Source: Sphingobium sp. OAS761 (GTDB lineage Bacteria > Pseudomonadota > Alphaproteobacteria > Sphingomonadales > Sphingomonadaceae). From it: 64,000 nucleotides of DNA. The stretch lies in NCBI RefSeq assembly GCF_024168485.1, contig NZ_JALJVY010000014.1:42886-106885 (forward strand), written 5' to 3'. A program made the position numbers and the translations under genes. Below, piece after piece: positions 1 through 9,800 of this stretch; within the stretch, counting starts at the first letter, position 1, and each line of letters opens with the position of its first letter. Under the pieces are notes generated by a model. That model did not search any database. It saw only the letters and a list, made by a program, of their open reading frames with translations, and was not told the DNA's origin.

Positions 1-606
1 AGGATATTCATAGCCCCAATACCACTGATAGCCGGTGACCTTCACGGTCAGCGCATCCTTGGGCGCCGGCTTGTACTGGTCGGCGAGCAGGCCGATCGAC
101 GGCACAGCGATCGCCAGCAGGATCAGAACCGGGACGACGGTCCAGATCACTTCGATGAACGTGTTGTGCGCGGTTTTCGACGGAACAGGGTTGGCCGAAC
201 GGCGATAGCGAATCATCACGTAGATCATCAGCAGCAGCACGAAGAGGCTGATGATGGTGATGAGCGGCAGCAGCATCTTGTCGTGCAGCCAGCGCGCGGT
301 TTCGCCGGTATCGGTAAACTGCTTCTGCAAGGTGATTTCGCCGGGCATGGGCATGCCGATACCCGGAGTCGGCTTCATCCGCGGCGGCGCGACGGCGGGC
401 GCGGCGGATGCGTTGGCGACGTTGGCATCGGCCGAATCAGCCGGAGCGCCCGGATCGGAGGAACGCGGATCGGCATCGACCGGCGTAGCAAGGGCAGGAG
501 CGGCAGCAGCCGCAGCATTGTCCTGCGCCAGCGCCGGACTGCTCAAAGCCATGGCCGGCGCAAAGGCCAGCAATCCGGCTAGAACGAGCGATTTCACCTT
601 CATCAT
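1..606 (-). CDS. coxB: Cytochrome c oxidase subunit II, 5' part (runs off the window)
   Basis: Subunit II of the aa3-type terminal oxidase takes electrons from cytochrome c at its CuA centre, on the outer face of the cytoplasmic membrane. The 202 visible codons begin with two adjacent ATGs (606 and 603). They show a signal peptide ending near SSPALAQ, an Ala/Pro-rich linker, a first membrane segment (around LLPLITIISLFVLLLMIYVM), the conserved NTFIEVIWTVVPVLIL second segment, and the start of the periplasmic domain with VTGYQWYWGYEYP. The CuA ligands lie beyond the left edge. The 295 bp to pyrE on the other strand contains no gene; it should hold the divergent promoters, but no clear -35/-10 pair was identified. 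Confidence 0.95.
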   Translation of the reverse strand, partial: MMKVKSLVLAGLLAFAPAMALSSPALAQDNAAAAAAPALATPVDADPRSSDPGAPADSADANVANASAAPAVAPPRMKPTPGIGMPMPGEITLQKQFTDTGETARWLHDKMLLPLITIISLFVLLLMIYVMIRYRRSANPVPSKTAHNTFIEVIWTVVPVLILLAIAVPSIGLLADQYKPAPKDALTVKVTGYQWYWGYEYP

Positions 607-901
607 AGCGTCTTCTTACCCCGTTACCCCTTGGCGCCGCTGCAGCGAAAACACATAAGCATGATGGTCCTCGCCCGGTCGTTTCTGCGGCGGCTTATAG
701 GCAGGCTTTTTCAATGCCTCAAGCATGGTTTTGACCTGCCCCGGTCCAGCAGGAGCAGATTTTCTTCGCGGTTGCAACGCCCCGTTCACCCGCCTATCTC
801 GCAACTTCCGCGCACGGGGGCGCGGCTCCGGCATTGCTCGAGGCTGGCCGGCTTTATGACAGGTGCGCCCGCACGGGCGCGCGACAGGACCAGTGGACGG
901 C

Positions 902-1483
902 ATGACGGACGAAGAAGTATTGGCGGAATTCCGGGCGGCGGGCGCGCTGCTCGAAGGACATTTCATCCTGTCATCGGGGCGACGGAGCGCAAACTATCTG
1001 CAATGCGCCAGGGTTCTGATGAACGCGGAACGCGCCGGACGCCTTGCGCGCGCGATGGTACAGCAACTGCCCCGCGAGGTGCGGCAGGAGATTGATCTGG
1101 TGGTATCGCCGGCCATGGGCGGCATTATCATCGGCCATGAGGTGGGGCGCGCGCTGGACAAGGATGCCGTATTCCTGGAACGGCCCGAAGGCACGTTCGA
1201 ACTGCGTCGCGGCTTCGCCATCGCGCCGGGACAGAAAGTGCTGATGGTCGAGGATGTGGTGACCACCGGCCTGTCTTCGCGCCAGGCGATCGAGGCGGTA
1301 GAGGCCGAAGGCGGCGTGGTCGTGGGGGAAACCGCCCTGGTCGACCGTTCGGCCGGCGAAGTCGATCTGGGCGTGCCTTTCTACCCGCTCGTGTCCATAA
1401 ACTTTCCGGTCTATGACGCCGATGCGCTGCCGCCCGAACTGGCGGGCATTCCGGCGGTAAAGCCGGGCAGCAGGAAGCAATAG
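902..1483 (+). CDS. pyrE: Orotate phosphoribosyltransferase
   Basis: Converts orotate and PRPP to OMP in de novo pyrimidine synthesis. The protein has 193 residues from the ATG at 902. An upstream in-frame ATG at 863 only adds a low-complexity Arg-rich leader, so it was not used. The PRPP-binding loop is visible as [11 protein letters not shown], preceded by the usual [16 protein letters not shown] segment; [10 protein letters not shown] near the N-terminus fits the orotate site. It is the first gene of a tightly packed operon with pdxJ 5 bp downstream, an order typical of sphingomonads. Confidence 0.96.
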   Translation: MTDEEVLAEFRAAGALLEGHFILSSGRRSANYLQCARVLMNAERAGRLARAMVQQLPREVRQEIDLVVSPAMGGIIIGHEVGRALDKDAVFLERPEGTFELRRGFAIAPGQKVLMVEDVVTTGLSSRQAIEAVEAEGGVVVGETALVDRSAGEVDLGVPFYPLVSINFPVYDADALPPELAGIPAVKPGSRKQ

Positions 1484-1488
1484 GCCCT

Positions 1489-2226
1489 ATGGCGTCCGGC
1501 TCCTCGCCCCTGCGTCTCGGCGTCAACATCGACCATGTGGCGACGATTCGCAATGCACGGGGCGGTGCCCATCCCGATCCGGTGAAGGCGGCGCTGTTGG
1601 CGGCGAAGGCGGGCGCGGACGGCATCACCGCGCATCTGCGCGAGGACCGGCGCCATATCCGCGACGAAGACATCGCCATGCTGATGGCCGCGCTCGACGT
1701 ACCGCTCAACCTGGAGATGGCGGCGACGCAGGAAATGCTGGGCATCGCCCTGCGCCACAGGCCGCACGCGGCCTGCATCGTCCCGGAAAAGCGCGAGGAA
1801 CGCACGACCGAGGGCGGCCTGGACGCCGCCGGACAGATCGACACGCTTCGGCCCATCGTGGGCGCACTGGGCGAGGCGGGCGTGCGCGTCAGCCTGTTCA
1901 TCGAAGCGGACGCGGCGCAGATCGAGGCGGCGATCCAGCTCGGCGCGCCGGTGGTCGAATTTCACACGGGCGCCTACGCCCATCTGGACGGCGGCACCCG
2001 CGCGGCCGAACTGCGCCGCATCGCCGACGCCGCGGCGCTGGCGGCAAAGAACGGCATCGAACCCCATGCGGGCCATGGCCTCACGTTCGACAATGTCGCT
2101 CCGGTCGCCGCCATTCCTCAGATCGCGGAGCTCAATATCGGCCATTTCCTGATCGGCGAGGCGATTTTCGGGGGACTGGAGGGCAGCATCCGCGAAATGC
2201 GGCGCCAGATGGATCTGGCGCGGTGA
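1489..2226 (+). CDS. pdxJ: Pyridoxine 5'-phosphate synthase
   Basis: Condenses 1-deoxyxylulose 5-phosphate with 3-amino-2-oxopropyl phosphate to form pyridoxine 5'-phosphate, the last ring-closing step of DXP-dependent vitamin B6 synthesis. The 245-residue TIM barrel has the family length and signatures: [16 protein letters not shown] at the N-terminus, [18 protein letters not shown], and [13 protein letters not shown], which holds the catalytic Glu and the phosphate-binding segment. It lies 5 bp after pyrE and 10 bp before acpS, so the three are probably co-transcribed. Confidence 0.96.
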   Translation: MASGSSPLRLGVNIDHVATIRNARGGAHPDPVKAALLAAKAGADGITAHLREDRRHIRDEDIAMLMAALDVPLNLEMAATQEMLGIALRHRPHAACIVPEKREERTTEGGLDAAGQIDTLRPIVGALGEAGVRVSLFIEADAAQIEAAIQLGAPVVEFHTGAYAHLDGGTRAAELRRIADAAALAAKNGIEPHAGHGLTFDNVAPVAAIPQIAELNIGHFLIGEAIFGGLEGSIREMRRQMDLAR

Positions 2227-2236
2227 GAGGCGGCGC

Positions 2237-2638
2237 GTGATCATCGGCCTTGGCTCCGACCTCTGCAATATCGAGCGCATACAGAATTCGCTCGACCGCT
2301 TCGGCGACCGATTCATGCAGCGCGTCTTTACGGATGTCGAACAGGCCAAGGCGAACCGCCGTCCCTTCACCCGTGCCGGCACGCTCGCCAAGCGCTTCGC
2401 CGCGAAGGAAGCCTTTTCCAAGGCGGTCGGAACAGGGTTCAAGGCGGGCGTGTTCATGAAGGACATCGGCGTCGTCAACGGCGCCTCGGGCGCGCCGACG
2501 CTCTGCCTGACCGGCGGCGCGCGCACGCGACTGGAATCATTGGTCCCGGCCGGACACCGGCCGATCGTTCATCTGACGCTCACCGACGATCATCCATGGG
2601 CGCAGGCCTTCGTCATCATCGAGGCGCTGCCGCTGTGA
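2237..2638 (+). CDS. acpS: Holo-[acyl-carrier-protein] synthase
   Basis: Transfers 4'-phosphopantetheine from CoA to apo-ACP. The protein has 133 residues and a GTG start. The metal-binding Asp is in [13 protein letters not shown] at the N-terminus and the second signature is [13 protein letters not shown] (catalytic Glu) in the middle, both in the expected places for the AcpS family. The stop codon overlaps a possible GTG start of lepB (2635), so translational coupling is possible. Clustering with pdxJ and lepB is a common arrangement. Confidence 0.95.
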   Translation: MIIGLGSDLCNIERIQNSLDRFGDRFMQRVFTDVEQAKANRRPFTRAGTLAKRFAAKEAFSKAVGTGFKAGVFMKDIGVVNGASGAPTLCLTGGARTRLESLVPAGHRPIVHLTLTDDHPWAQAFVIIEALPL

Positions 2639-2667
2639 CGCCGAACCCAGACCAGGAAACGGATGCC

Positions 2668-3540
2668 ATGCCGGCCATCGACACGACCGAGGACAGCCCC
2701 GCACAGCAGGAGGCGGCCAAGTCCTCTGTTAACTGGTTGCACGAAGTGCGCAGCATCACCCTGCTGATCCTGGCAGTGCTGGCGTTCCACAGCTTCGTCG
2801 CCAAACCCTTCTATATTCCGTCCGAATCGATGATGCCCGTACTGCTGACCGGCGATCGCCTGGTCGTGAGCAAATTTCCCTATGGCTGGTCCTATGTCTC
2901 GCCAAGCTTCCATCCCCTGCCTTTCCTGAAGGGACGCGTCTTCGGCCGCCTGCCCCAGCGTGGCGACATCGTCATCGTATCGCCTCAGAACCGGCGCGAA
3001 GACTACATCAAGCGGGTGATCGGCCTGCCGGGCGACGTGCTGGAAGTGCGCGGGGGACAAATCATCCTGAACGGCGTTGCGGTGCCGCAGAAGGCCATGA
3101 AGCCGATGCGCATTCCGGTCGACGGCAATGCGCCCTGTCCGCCGAACCAGTTTCCCGGCGCACGCGTCACCGGCGCCGACGGCCAGGATTATTGCGAACT
3201 GCCGGTGCGTCAGGAAATCCTGCCCAATGGCAAGACCTATGTTGTCATCGACATGGGGCCGAGCGCGCTGGATTGGTATGGGCCGGTGCGTATCCCGCAG
3301 GGCCACGTCTTCCTGATGGGCGACAATCGCGACAACAGCGCTGACAGCCGCGCCCCGCTGGAGGAAAACGGCCTCGGCGGGCCGGTCCCGTGGGAAGCGA
3401 TCGGCGGACGGGCCGAGTTCATCACCTTTTCGCTCGACGGCGATTCGACCTGGAACCCGCTGACATGGTTCCACGCCTTCCGGAGCGGGCGCGCCGGGAA
3501 CAGCCTGCGCCCCAGGAGCGTTGTTGATCCCGCGCCATAG
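2668..3540 (+). CDS. lepB: Signal peptidase I
   Basis: Cleaves Sec and Tat signal peptides at the periplasmic face of the inner membrane. The ATG at 2668 gives about 30 cytoplasmic residues before a single membrane anchor (ITLLILAVLAFHSFVA). An alternative GTG at 2635 overlaps the acpS stop and would add 11 residues; I could not exclude it. Catalytic Ser is in PSESMMPVLLTGD, catalytic Lys in DYIKRVIGLPGD, and the late signature GDNRDNSADSR is present. The insert between Lys and GDN boxes (including a CPPNQF...CEL segment) is long, as in alphaproteobacterial LepB. Confidence 0.94.
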   Translation: MPAIDTTEDSPAQQEAAKSSVNWLHEVRSITLLILAVLAFHSFVAKPFYIPSESMMPVLLTGDRLVVSKFPYGWSYVSPSFHPLPFLKGRVFGRLPQRGDIVIVSPQNRREDYIKRVIGLPGDVLEVRGGQIILNGVAVPQKAMKPMRIPVDGNAPCPPNQFPGARVTGADGQDYCELPVRQEILPNGKTYVVIDMGPSALDWYGPVRIPQGHVFLMGDNRDNSADSRAPLEENGLGGPVPWEAIGGRAEFITFSLDGDSTWNPLTWFHAFRSGRAGNSLRPRSVVDPAP

Positions 3541-3559
3541 GACGCCGGGGGAACAGGGT

Positions 3560-4669
3560 TTGAACAAGACATATATCGAGGAACCCGGTCCCAGCGAGCT
3601 GCGCAGCCCCCTGGTCCAGAATGAACTCAAGCGCGCAGGCGTTTGGGTCGCGCTTGCCGTCGCGGTCGCCCTGGTCGCGCTGCTTGCCCAACCGATCATG
3701 CTGGTCGTCGGCGCGATGGTGCTGGCGACGATGATGGACGGGGGCGCGCGCCTGCTGGGCCGCATCGTTCCCATCGGACGCGGCTGGCGGCTGGCGCTGG
3801 TCCTGATTGGCGCGGTCTGCTTCCTGGCCTGGACCTTCTACCTCACCGGCTCCAGCCTGGCGCAGCAGGCGCAGGCGATGCGCACCATCGTGGAAGCACA
3901 GGTCAACCGGATCGGCGGATGGATGCAACAGCTGGGCATCACGACCACCCCGGAAGATCTCAAGAGCCTGGCCAGCCAGGCGATGAGCAGCATGGGCCGC
4001 GTAACCGCCGCCGTCGGCACCGCAGTCGGCGCGATTACCAGCATGGTGATGATGCTGGTCCTCGGCATCTTCGTCGCGATGGAACCCAAACTGTACGAAC
4101 GCGGCGTCGCATGGATGCTGCCGATGGACAAGCGCGGCCATTTCTATGCCATTGCCGACCGGATGGGGTGGACGCTGCGCCGGCTGATGTTTGGGCGATT
4201 GATCGGCATGGCGGTGGAGGGCGTAGGCACGTGGCTGCTGCTCTGGGCGGGCGGCGTCCCCATGGCGGGGCTGCTTGGCATATTGACCGGCCTCCTCGCG
4301 TTCCTGCCGAACATCGGAGCGATCGTTTCGGGCGTGCTGATCATCCTGGTGGGCTTTTCGGGCGGCTCCGATACCGGGCTTTACGCACTTGTCGTATATC
4401 TCGCCGTGCAGATCGTCGACGGCTATCTGGTCGTGCCGATGGTAGCCAAGCGCGCAGTCGACCTGGCGCCGGCGCTCGTCCTTGCGGCGCAGATATTGTT
4501 TGGCGCATTGTTCGGCATATTGGGCCTCTTCCTTGCGGACCCGATCGTTGCCATGATCAAGGTCTATCTCGAGGAACGCTCGAAGGCATTGGAAGAGCGG
4601 CGACGGTCGCAAAGCCCCCTTTACGACGGAACCGGGAAGAATGGACCGGCGATGGGAGACAGGGCATGA
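3560..4669 (+). CDS. AI-2E family (PerM-type) membrane transporter
   Basis: A polytopic inner-membrane protein of the AI-2E/PerM family, whose members export small molecules or act as Na+(Li+)/H+ antiporters; the substrate cannot be read from sequence. It has about 369 residues. N-terminal hydrophobic segments (VWVALAVAVALVALLAQPIML and the next pair) are followed by a long periplasmic region and a C-terminal cluster with the typical GLLTGLLAFLPNIGAIVSG and DGYLVVPMVAKRAVDLAP motifs. The start is a TTG (3560) with GGGGGAACAGGG upstream; a second in-frame TTG at 3521 would overlap lepB. The gene overlaps the next by ATGA. Confidence 0.85.
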   Translation: MNKTYIEEPGPSELRSPLVQNELKRAGVWVALAVAVALVALLAQPIMLVVGAMVLATMMDGGARLLGRIVPIGRGWRLALVLIGAVCFLAWTFYLTGSSLAQQAQAMRTIVEAQVNRIGGWMQQLGITTTPEDLKSLASQAMSSMGRVTAAVGTAVGAITSMVMMLVLGIFVAMEPKLYERGVAWMLPMDKRGHFYAIADRMGWTLRRLMFGRLIGMAVEGVGTWLLLWAGGVPMAGLLGILTGLLAFLPNIGAIVSGVLIILVGFSGGSDTGLYALVVYLAVQIVDGYLVVPMVAKRAVDLAPALVLAAQILFGALFGILGLFLADPIVAMIKVYLEERSKALEERRRSQSPLYDGTGKNGPAMGDRA

Positions 4670-4989
4670 TCAAGCCACTCGACGAGCAGAAAAAGCTGCA
4701 TTTTGACCTGACCAATGTCGGGTTGCGAGCCCAGGCGACGGCGGTCGGCCTTTTGCAACTGTGCCGCGAGCTACAGGCTGCCGGAATATTGGAACAAGCG
4801 GCGATCGAGCGCATCAAGGATGCGATCGCCGACGATATCGAAGTGTCGTCGCCCCGGTCGGTAGCGTCCCCCGAACATCGGCGCGACATCCGGGCACGGA
4901 TGGACCGCCTGTTTTCGGGTGAGCAGAAGGTAGGCCGGATATCCGCGCTCGACCTTGAAAGCGATACGGCCGCCAAACCCGCACATTGA
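4666..4989 (+). CDS. Small conserved protein of unknown function
   Basis: A 107-residue protein that starts with the ATG overlapping the transporter stop codon (ATGA), so it is very likely translated from the same mRNA. No membrane segment or signal peptide is visible. The N-terminal two-thirds is predicted helical (FDLTNVGLRAQATAVGLLQ, then ELQAAGILEQAAIERIKDAI), and the tail is charged. I do not recognise a named domain. It is the last gene of the pyrE-pdxJ-acpS-lepB operon and is followed by a terminator hairpin. The codon use matches its neighbours, which supports a real gene. Confidence 0.7.
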   Translation: MIKPLDEQKKLHFDLTNVGLRAQATAVGLLQLCRELQAAGILEQAAIERIKDAIADDIEVSSPRSVASPEHRRDIRARMDRLFSGEQKVGRISALDLESDTAAKPAH

Positions 4990-4991
4990 AA

Positions 4992-5014
4992 AAGGGGCCG
5001 CGAAACGGCCCCTT
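4992..5014. terminator. Bidirectional-looking hairpin terminator
   Basis: AAGGGGCCG (4992-5000) pairs perfectly with CGGCCCCTT (5006-5014) around a CGAAA loop. The stem is flanked by A residues on the left, and on the right by a short CTCT run rather than a T tract. It lies between the 3' ends of two convergent units (the operon ending at 4989 and the FKBP gene ending at 5040), so it may serve both. The stem is clear; efficiency is inferred. Confidence 0.75.
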
Positions 5015-5039
5015 CTCTGTCCTGTCGGAAGACAACCGG

Positions 5040-5591
5040 TCAGTTTGCCGGCGGCGTGGCGCCTTGCTGCATCATCTGCTGCATTTTCATGATCTCGTCG
5101 CGCGACTTGAAATCATGCAGCGTGACGTCGAACACCAGCACCGAACCGGCGGGGATCGGGCCGGCGGCCTGATCGCCATAGCCAAGCTGCGGCGGGATCC
5201 ACAGGCGATACTTGCCGCCCTTCTTCATCTTTTGCAGACCCTCAGAAAAACCCGGGACCACGCCATCGATCGGCATGGGCGCCTGCGCATTTTCGTCGAA
5301 TACGGTGCCGTCCAGCAACGTGCCCTTATAGCCGACGAGCGCCACGTCGGACGTCGTCGGGCTGGGGCCGGTGCCTTCTTCCAGCACCTTGTACTGCAAA
5401 CCGGATTCGGTGGTGATCACGCCATCTGCGCCTTCATTCTGAGCCAGAAAAGCGGTCGGCGACAGGGCGATACCCTGCTGCCCCGCCCAGGCCAGACCGC
5501 CGGCGGCCAGCGCGACGATAGCGACGCCGATCCAGAGCCGCGTCAGCGATCCCTTGGCGATGGGACGAAGGGGGACGGCCGTCGTGGACAT
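5040..5591 (-). CDS. FKBP-type peptidyl-prolyl cis-trans isomerase, membrane anchored
   Basis: A periplasmic prolyl isomerase that assists protein folding. The 183 residues comprise a short cytoplasmic N-terminus, one hydrophobic anchor (RLWIGVAIVALAAGGLAWAG, about 18-38), and an FKBP domain (about 60-165). The FKBP hallmarks are TESGLQYKVLEEGTG, LVGYKGTLLDGTVFDE, PGFSEGLQKMKKGGKYRLWI and IPPQLGYGDQAAGPIPAGSVLVFDV (in parts). A Met/Gln-rich tail follows. It is transcribed toward the terminator at 4992-5014 and lies downstream of rpsU on the same strand (74 bp gap). Confidence 0.93.
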   Translation of the reverse strand: MSTTAVPLRPIAKGSLTRLWIGVAIVALAAGGLAWAGQQGIALSPTAFLAQNEGADGVITTESGLQYKVLEEGTGPSPTTSDVALVGYKGTLLDGTVFDENAQAPMPIDGVVPGFSEGLQKMKKGGKYRLWIPPQLGYGDQAAGPIPAGSVLVFDVTLHDFKSRDEIMKMQQMMQQGATPPAN

Positions 5592-5665
5592 GGATACAGG
5601 CTCGCAATTTGCGTGGCAGAAGAGTCGGCAAAAGCGCGACGCTGCTCAGCGCCGCGCGGGCGTCC

Positions 5666-5872
5666 TTAACGGACGCCGTCGCGCTCGGCGCGCTTGCGCT
5701 CCATCTTGCGCGCGCGGCGAACCGCAGCGGCCTTTTCACGGGCGCGCTTTTCCGAGGGCTTTTCGTAATGACGGCGCAGCTTCATCTCGCGATACACGCC
5801 CTCGCGCTGCAGCTTCTTCTTGAGCGCGCGAAGAGCCTGGTCGACATTATTGTCGCGAACGATGATTTGCAT
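5666..5872 (-). CDS. rpsU: 30S ribosomal protein S21
   Basis: A small basic ribosomal protein of the 30S platform. The start at 5872 gives 68 residues beginning [18 protein letters not shown], the universally conserved S21 N-terminus; an in-frame ATG nine codons upstream was rejected for that reason. The C-terminus is an Arg/Lys/Ala helix ([19 protein letters not shown]). A 7-bp perfect stem (GGCGTCC / GGACGCC, 5659-5677) has the stop codon in its loop. It has no T tract, so it may be an mRNA-stability hairpin rather than an intrinsic terminator. Confidence 0.96.
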   Translation of the reverse strand: MQIIVRDNNVDQALRALKKKLQREGVYREMKLRRHYEKPSEKRAREKAAAVRRARKMERKRAERDGVR

Positions 5873-6098
5873 AAGTCCGTCAATCTCCAATCGAAACATC
5901 CGGTCGCCGGAATTTCAACGCCATCCCGACAGGCCAGATGAATAGCAAAACACATGAGTCGTCGCAGGTCGCCCTACGCCGTGTTGGGCGCGCCCTACCA
6001 GCAGAGTCGCGCAAATTCAACCCAAAAGCCCACCGTCTCGACAAAAGCGGGGGGAGCGCCGATAGTCCATCGCCATAATAGCCAAGGAGAGGATCGCC

Positions 6099-6857
6099 AT
6101 GGCCACAGCAGCCTCTCGGCCCGGCATGTCCGGTGCCGAATGGGAAGCCCGGCAGCAGCTCGCTGCCTGTTACCGTATATTCGACCATATGGGCTGGTCG
6201 GAACTGATCTACAATCACATCACTCTTCGCGTGCCCGGGGAAGAAGGCGCGTTCCTGATCAACCCCTTTGGCCTTGGCTATCGCGAGGTGACGGCATCCA
6301 ACCTCGTCAAGATCGACATGGATGGCCGGGTGCTGGACGGCAGCCCCCACCCCGTCAATCGCGCCGGCTTTATCCAGCACAGCATCTTCCACAGGCATGT
6401 GCCCGACGCCCACTGCATCATCCACACCCATACGACCGCGGGCATGGCGGTCAGCGCCGTGGCGGAAGGGCTACGCCCGATCAGCTTCTACGCCGCGGCT
6501 TTCATCGGGCAGATCGCCTATCATGACTTCGAAGGCGTCACGATCCGTCCAGAAGAGGGCGAACGGCTGGTCGCACATCTGGGCGACAGGAGGGTGATGA
6601 TGTTGCGCAACCACGGTACTCTGGTGATGGCGCCGACATTGCCCGAGGCCTTCCTCAAACACTGGTCGCTGCAGCGCGCCTGCGAGGTGCAGGTGGCGGC
6701 GGGCGCGGCGGGCACACCGGTCGACATCCCGCCGGACGTGATCGCCGTTCATCAACGCGACCTGTCGAGCGTCCAGTTGCCGGTCGGCCCGGGCGTGCCG
6801 GATTTCCAGTCCATGGTGCGCGTGATCGACAGGATCGATTCGAGCTGGCAGCGTTAG
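6099..6857 (+). CDS. Class II aldolase/adducin family protein
   Basis: A zinc-dependent aldolase-fold enzyme of 252 residues; the substrate is not evident. Family marks are the N-terminal YRIFDHMGWSELIYNHIT segment, the metal-binding HCIIHTHTTAGMAVSA, and MMLRNHGTLVMAPTLPEAF, which carries the third His. A ribosome-binding site (AAGGAGAGG) lies 9-10 bp before the ATG. The stop codon overlaps the stop of the convergent oxoprolinase-like gene by 4 bp. This subgroup is often annotated near carboxylic-acid catabolism genes, but no pathway partner is certain here. Confidence 0.9.
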   Translation: MATAASRPGMSGAEWEARQQLAACYRIFDHMGWSELIYNHITLRVPGEEGAFLINPFGLGYREVTASNLVKIDMDGRVLDGSPHPVNRAGFIQHSIFHRHVPDAHCIIHTHTTAGMAVSAVAEGLRPISFYAAAFIGQIAYHDFEGVTIRPEEGERLVAHLGDRRVMMLRNHGTLVMAPTLPEAFLKHWSLQRACEVQVAAGAAGTPVDIPPDVIAVHQRDLSSVQLPVGPGVPDFQSMVRVIDRIDSSWQR

Positions 6858-9800
6858 GCCGCGCCGTATCCGCCGCCGCCCGGCGTTTCGATGACGAAGG
6901 CGTCGCCCGCCGCCAGATCGACCGCGGCGGTCGGCCCGAGCAACTCGATCCCCCCGTCCGCGCGCTCCACACGGTTGCGTCCGACATCGCCCGGCGTACC
7001 GCCGTCGAGGCCGAAGGGCGGAACGATACGGCGGTTCGACAATATCCCGGCCGTCATCGGCTCCAGGAAGCGAAGTCGGCGTACCGCGCCGTTACCGCCA
7101 CGATGACGCCCCGCGCCACCCGATCCGGCGCGAATCGCGAATTCCTCCAGCAGCACGGGGAAGCGACTTTCCAGTATTTCGGGGTCGGTGAGGCGGCTGT
7201 TGGTCATGTGCGTCTGCACGACGTCGGCGCCGTCGAAATCGGGGCCTGCGCCCGACCCGCCGGCGATCGTCTCATAATATTGGTGACGCTCGTTGCCGAA
7301 GGTGAAGTTGTTCATGGTTCCCTGCGCCCCAGCCATGACGCCCAGCGCACCGAATAGGGCATCGGTCACAACCTGACTCGTTTCGACATTGCCAGCGACC
7401 ACGGCGGCGGGATGGCGCGGCCGCAGCATGGACCCTTCGGGCACGATGATGCGCACGGGCTTGAGGCAGCCGTCATTCATCGGTACCGCCTCGTCCACCA
7501 GGGTCCGCACGACGTAGAGCACCGCCGCGCGCACGACCGACAGGGGCGCATTGAAATTGCCCGGCAGCTGGTCCGAAGATCCGGTAAAATCGACGGTGGC
7601 GCTATGATTGGCGCGATCGATGGATACTGCCACATTGACGGTCGCGCCATTGTCCATCGCATAGGAGAAGGCGCCATCGGACAGGTTGCCGATCAGGCGG
7701 CGAACCGCCGCCTCCGCCTGATCCTGCACATATCCCATATAGGCGGAGACAGTGTCGACGCCGTAGGCATCCGAAATACGGCACAGTTCGGCCGCGCCCT
7801 TCGCGCAGGCGGCGATCTGGGCAGACAGGTCGGCAATGTTCTGGTCGATATTGCGTGCCGGATAGGGGCCGGAACCGAGCAGCGCGCGGATCGCGTCCTC
7901 GCGAAAATCTCCCCGGTCAACCACCAGCATATTGTCGAGGATGATCCCTTCCTGTTCGACGCTTGTGCTGCCGGGGGGCATCGAACCGGGCGACATGCCG
8001 CCGATGTCGGCGTGATGGCCGCGTGCCGCGACGTAGAAGGCCGGGCCATCGCCCTGGCCGGCGAACACCGGCATGACAACCGTGACGTCGGGCAGATGCG
8101 TGCCTCCGTCATAGGGCGCGTTAAGCGCATAGGCGTCGCCCGGCACCATGCCGCGCCCGTCGACCGCCGCGCCGTCCGCGCCGCGCCCCCGCTGGCGCAT
8201 CACCGCGCGGATGCTGTCCCCCATGCTACCCAGATGCACGGGCATATGGGGGGCGTTAGCGACCAGATTCCCTGCCGCATCGAACAGCGCGCAGGAAAAA
8301 TCGAGTCGCTCGCGGATGTTGACGGAAGAGGCGCTATGCTGGAGCGCGGCGCCCATTTCCTCCGCGATCGCCATGAACAGCCCGCCCATCACCTCCAGCC
8401 GCACCGGATCGGCCGCGCGCGCGTCACCGCTTTTCGGCGCGGGCCGGGGCAGGCGGCGCGTCAGGACCAGATTGCCGGTCGCGTCGATCCGCGCCCGCCA
8501 GCCCGGCTCCACTATAGTGGTCGATACAGGGTCGATGATGAGCGCGGGACCGTCGATCATGCTGTCCGCGGCCAGCCCCGCACGATCATGAACCGGCGCG
8601 CTCCTTCCGCCGCAAGTTACCTGCGCCAGCGGCGGCGCGGCCTGTTCCGCAATGGTGACGATCCCGTCCATCGCCTCCCCTGTCGCAGCCACCGCCTCGA
8701 CGCGCGCCATGTCGATCAGAATGCGTCCCTTGCCCGCGAAGCCGAAGCGCGCGCGATGCTGCCGCATGAAGTCCGTGCGCATCGCCTCCATCCCGGCCAG
8801 CGGCACGTCGAACAGGCTGTCGGTTCCTTCATGGCGCAGCCGCAGCAGCACCTCGATCCGGTCCGCCTGCGGCAGATCCGACCGCGCAGCGTCCGCCATA
8901 TCTTTCAGCGCCGCGTCCAGCGCCCCTTCGCCCGCCGCGTCCAGGGGCAGCGCCAGCGTCCGCTCCCGCACCGCGCGCCGGTCGGCCAACCCCATGCCAT
9001 AGGCGGACAACACCCCGCCCAGCGGATGGATCATCACCCGGTCCATGCCGAGCGCGTCTGCCACCAGGCAGGCATGCTGGCCGCCCGCCCCACCGAAACT
9101 CGCCAGCGTGTAGCGGGTCACGTCATGCCCCCGCGCGACCGAAATGCGCTTGATCGCATTGGCCATGCTGGCGACCGCCACGTCGAGGAAGCCCTGCGCC
9201 GCCTGCTCCGCTGTCATCGCGCGCCCGGTCTCCCGTTCCACCTGCGCGCATATGTCGGCAAAGCGTGCCTTTACCGCCGCGCGGTCGAGCGGCTGGTCGC
9301 CCCCGGGCCCGAACAGGGCGGGAAAGAAATCCGGCTGGATCTTGCCCAGCATGACGTTGCAATCCGTAACGGTCAGGGGGCCGCCGCGCCGGTAGCAGGC
9401 CGGGCCGGGCACCGCGCCCGCGCTTTCGGGACCGACGCGGAAGCGGCCGTCCTCGAACGAGCAGATGGAGCCGCCGCCGGCCGCGATGGTGTGAATGCGC
9501 ATCATCGGCGCGCGCAGCCGCACACCTGCCACCCGCGTTTCATTGTCCCGCTCATAGGCACCGGCATAGTGGGATACGTCCGTCGACGTGCCGCCCATGT
9601 CGAACCCGATCGCTTCGGCAAAGCCGGCCTGGGCGGCCGTGCAGGCAAGACCCACGATCCCGCCCGCCGGTCCCGACAGCACGGCATCCTTGCCCCGGAA
9701 CAGCGCGCCGTCCGCCAGCCCGCCGCTCGATTGCATGAATAGCATGTCGGCGCCTTCGCCCAGCGCGGCACGCAACCCGTCGACATAGGTGCGCAGCACA

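Noticed and set aside
5659..5677. An intrinsic terminator at the rpsU stop codon
   Set aside because: The 7-bp stem is perfect but has no T tract on the transcribed strand, so it is mentioned only as a hairpin with the rpsU entry.
7412..9742. A 776-residue open frame on the plus strand opposite the oxoprolinase gene
   Set aside because: It is the antisense shadow of a high-GC gene: Arg/His/Ala-rich translation with no family motif, while the minus strand has clear HyuA and HyuB signatures.
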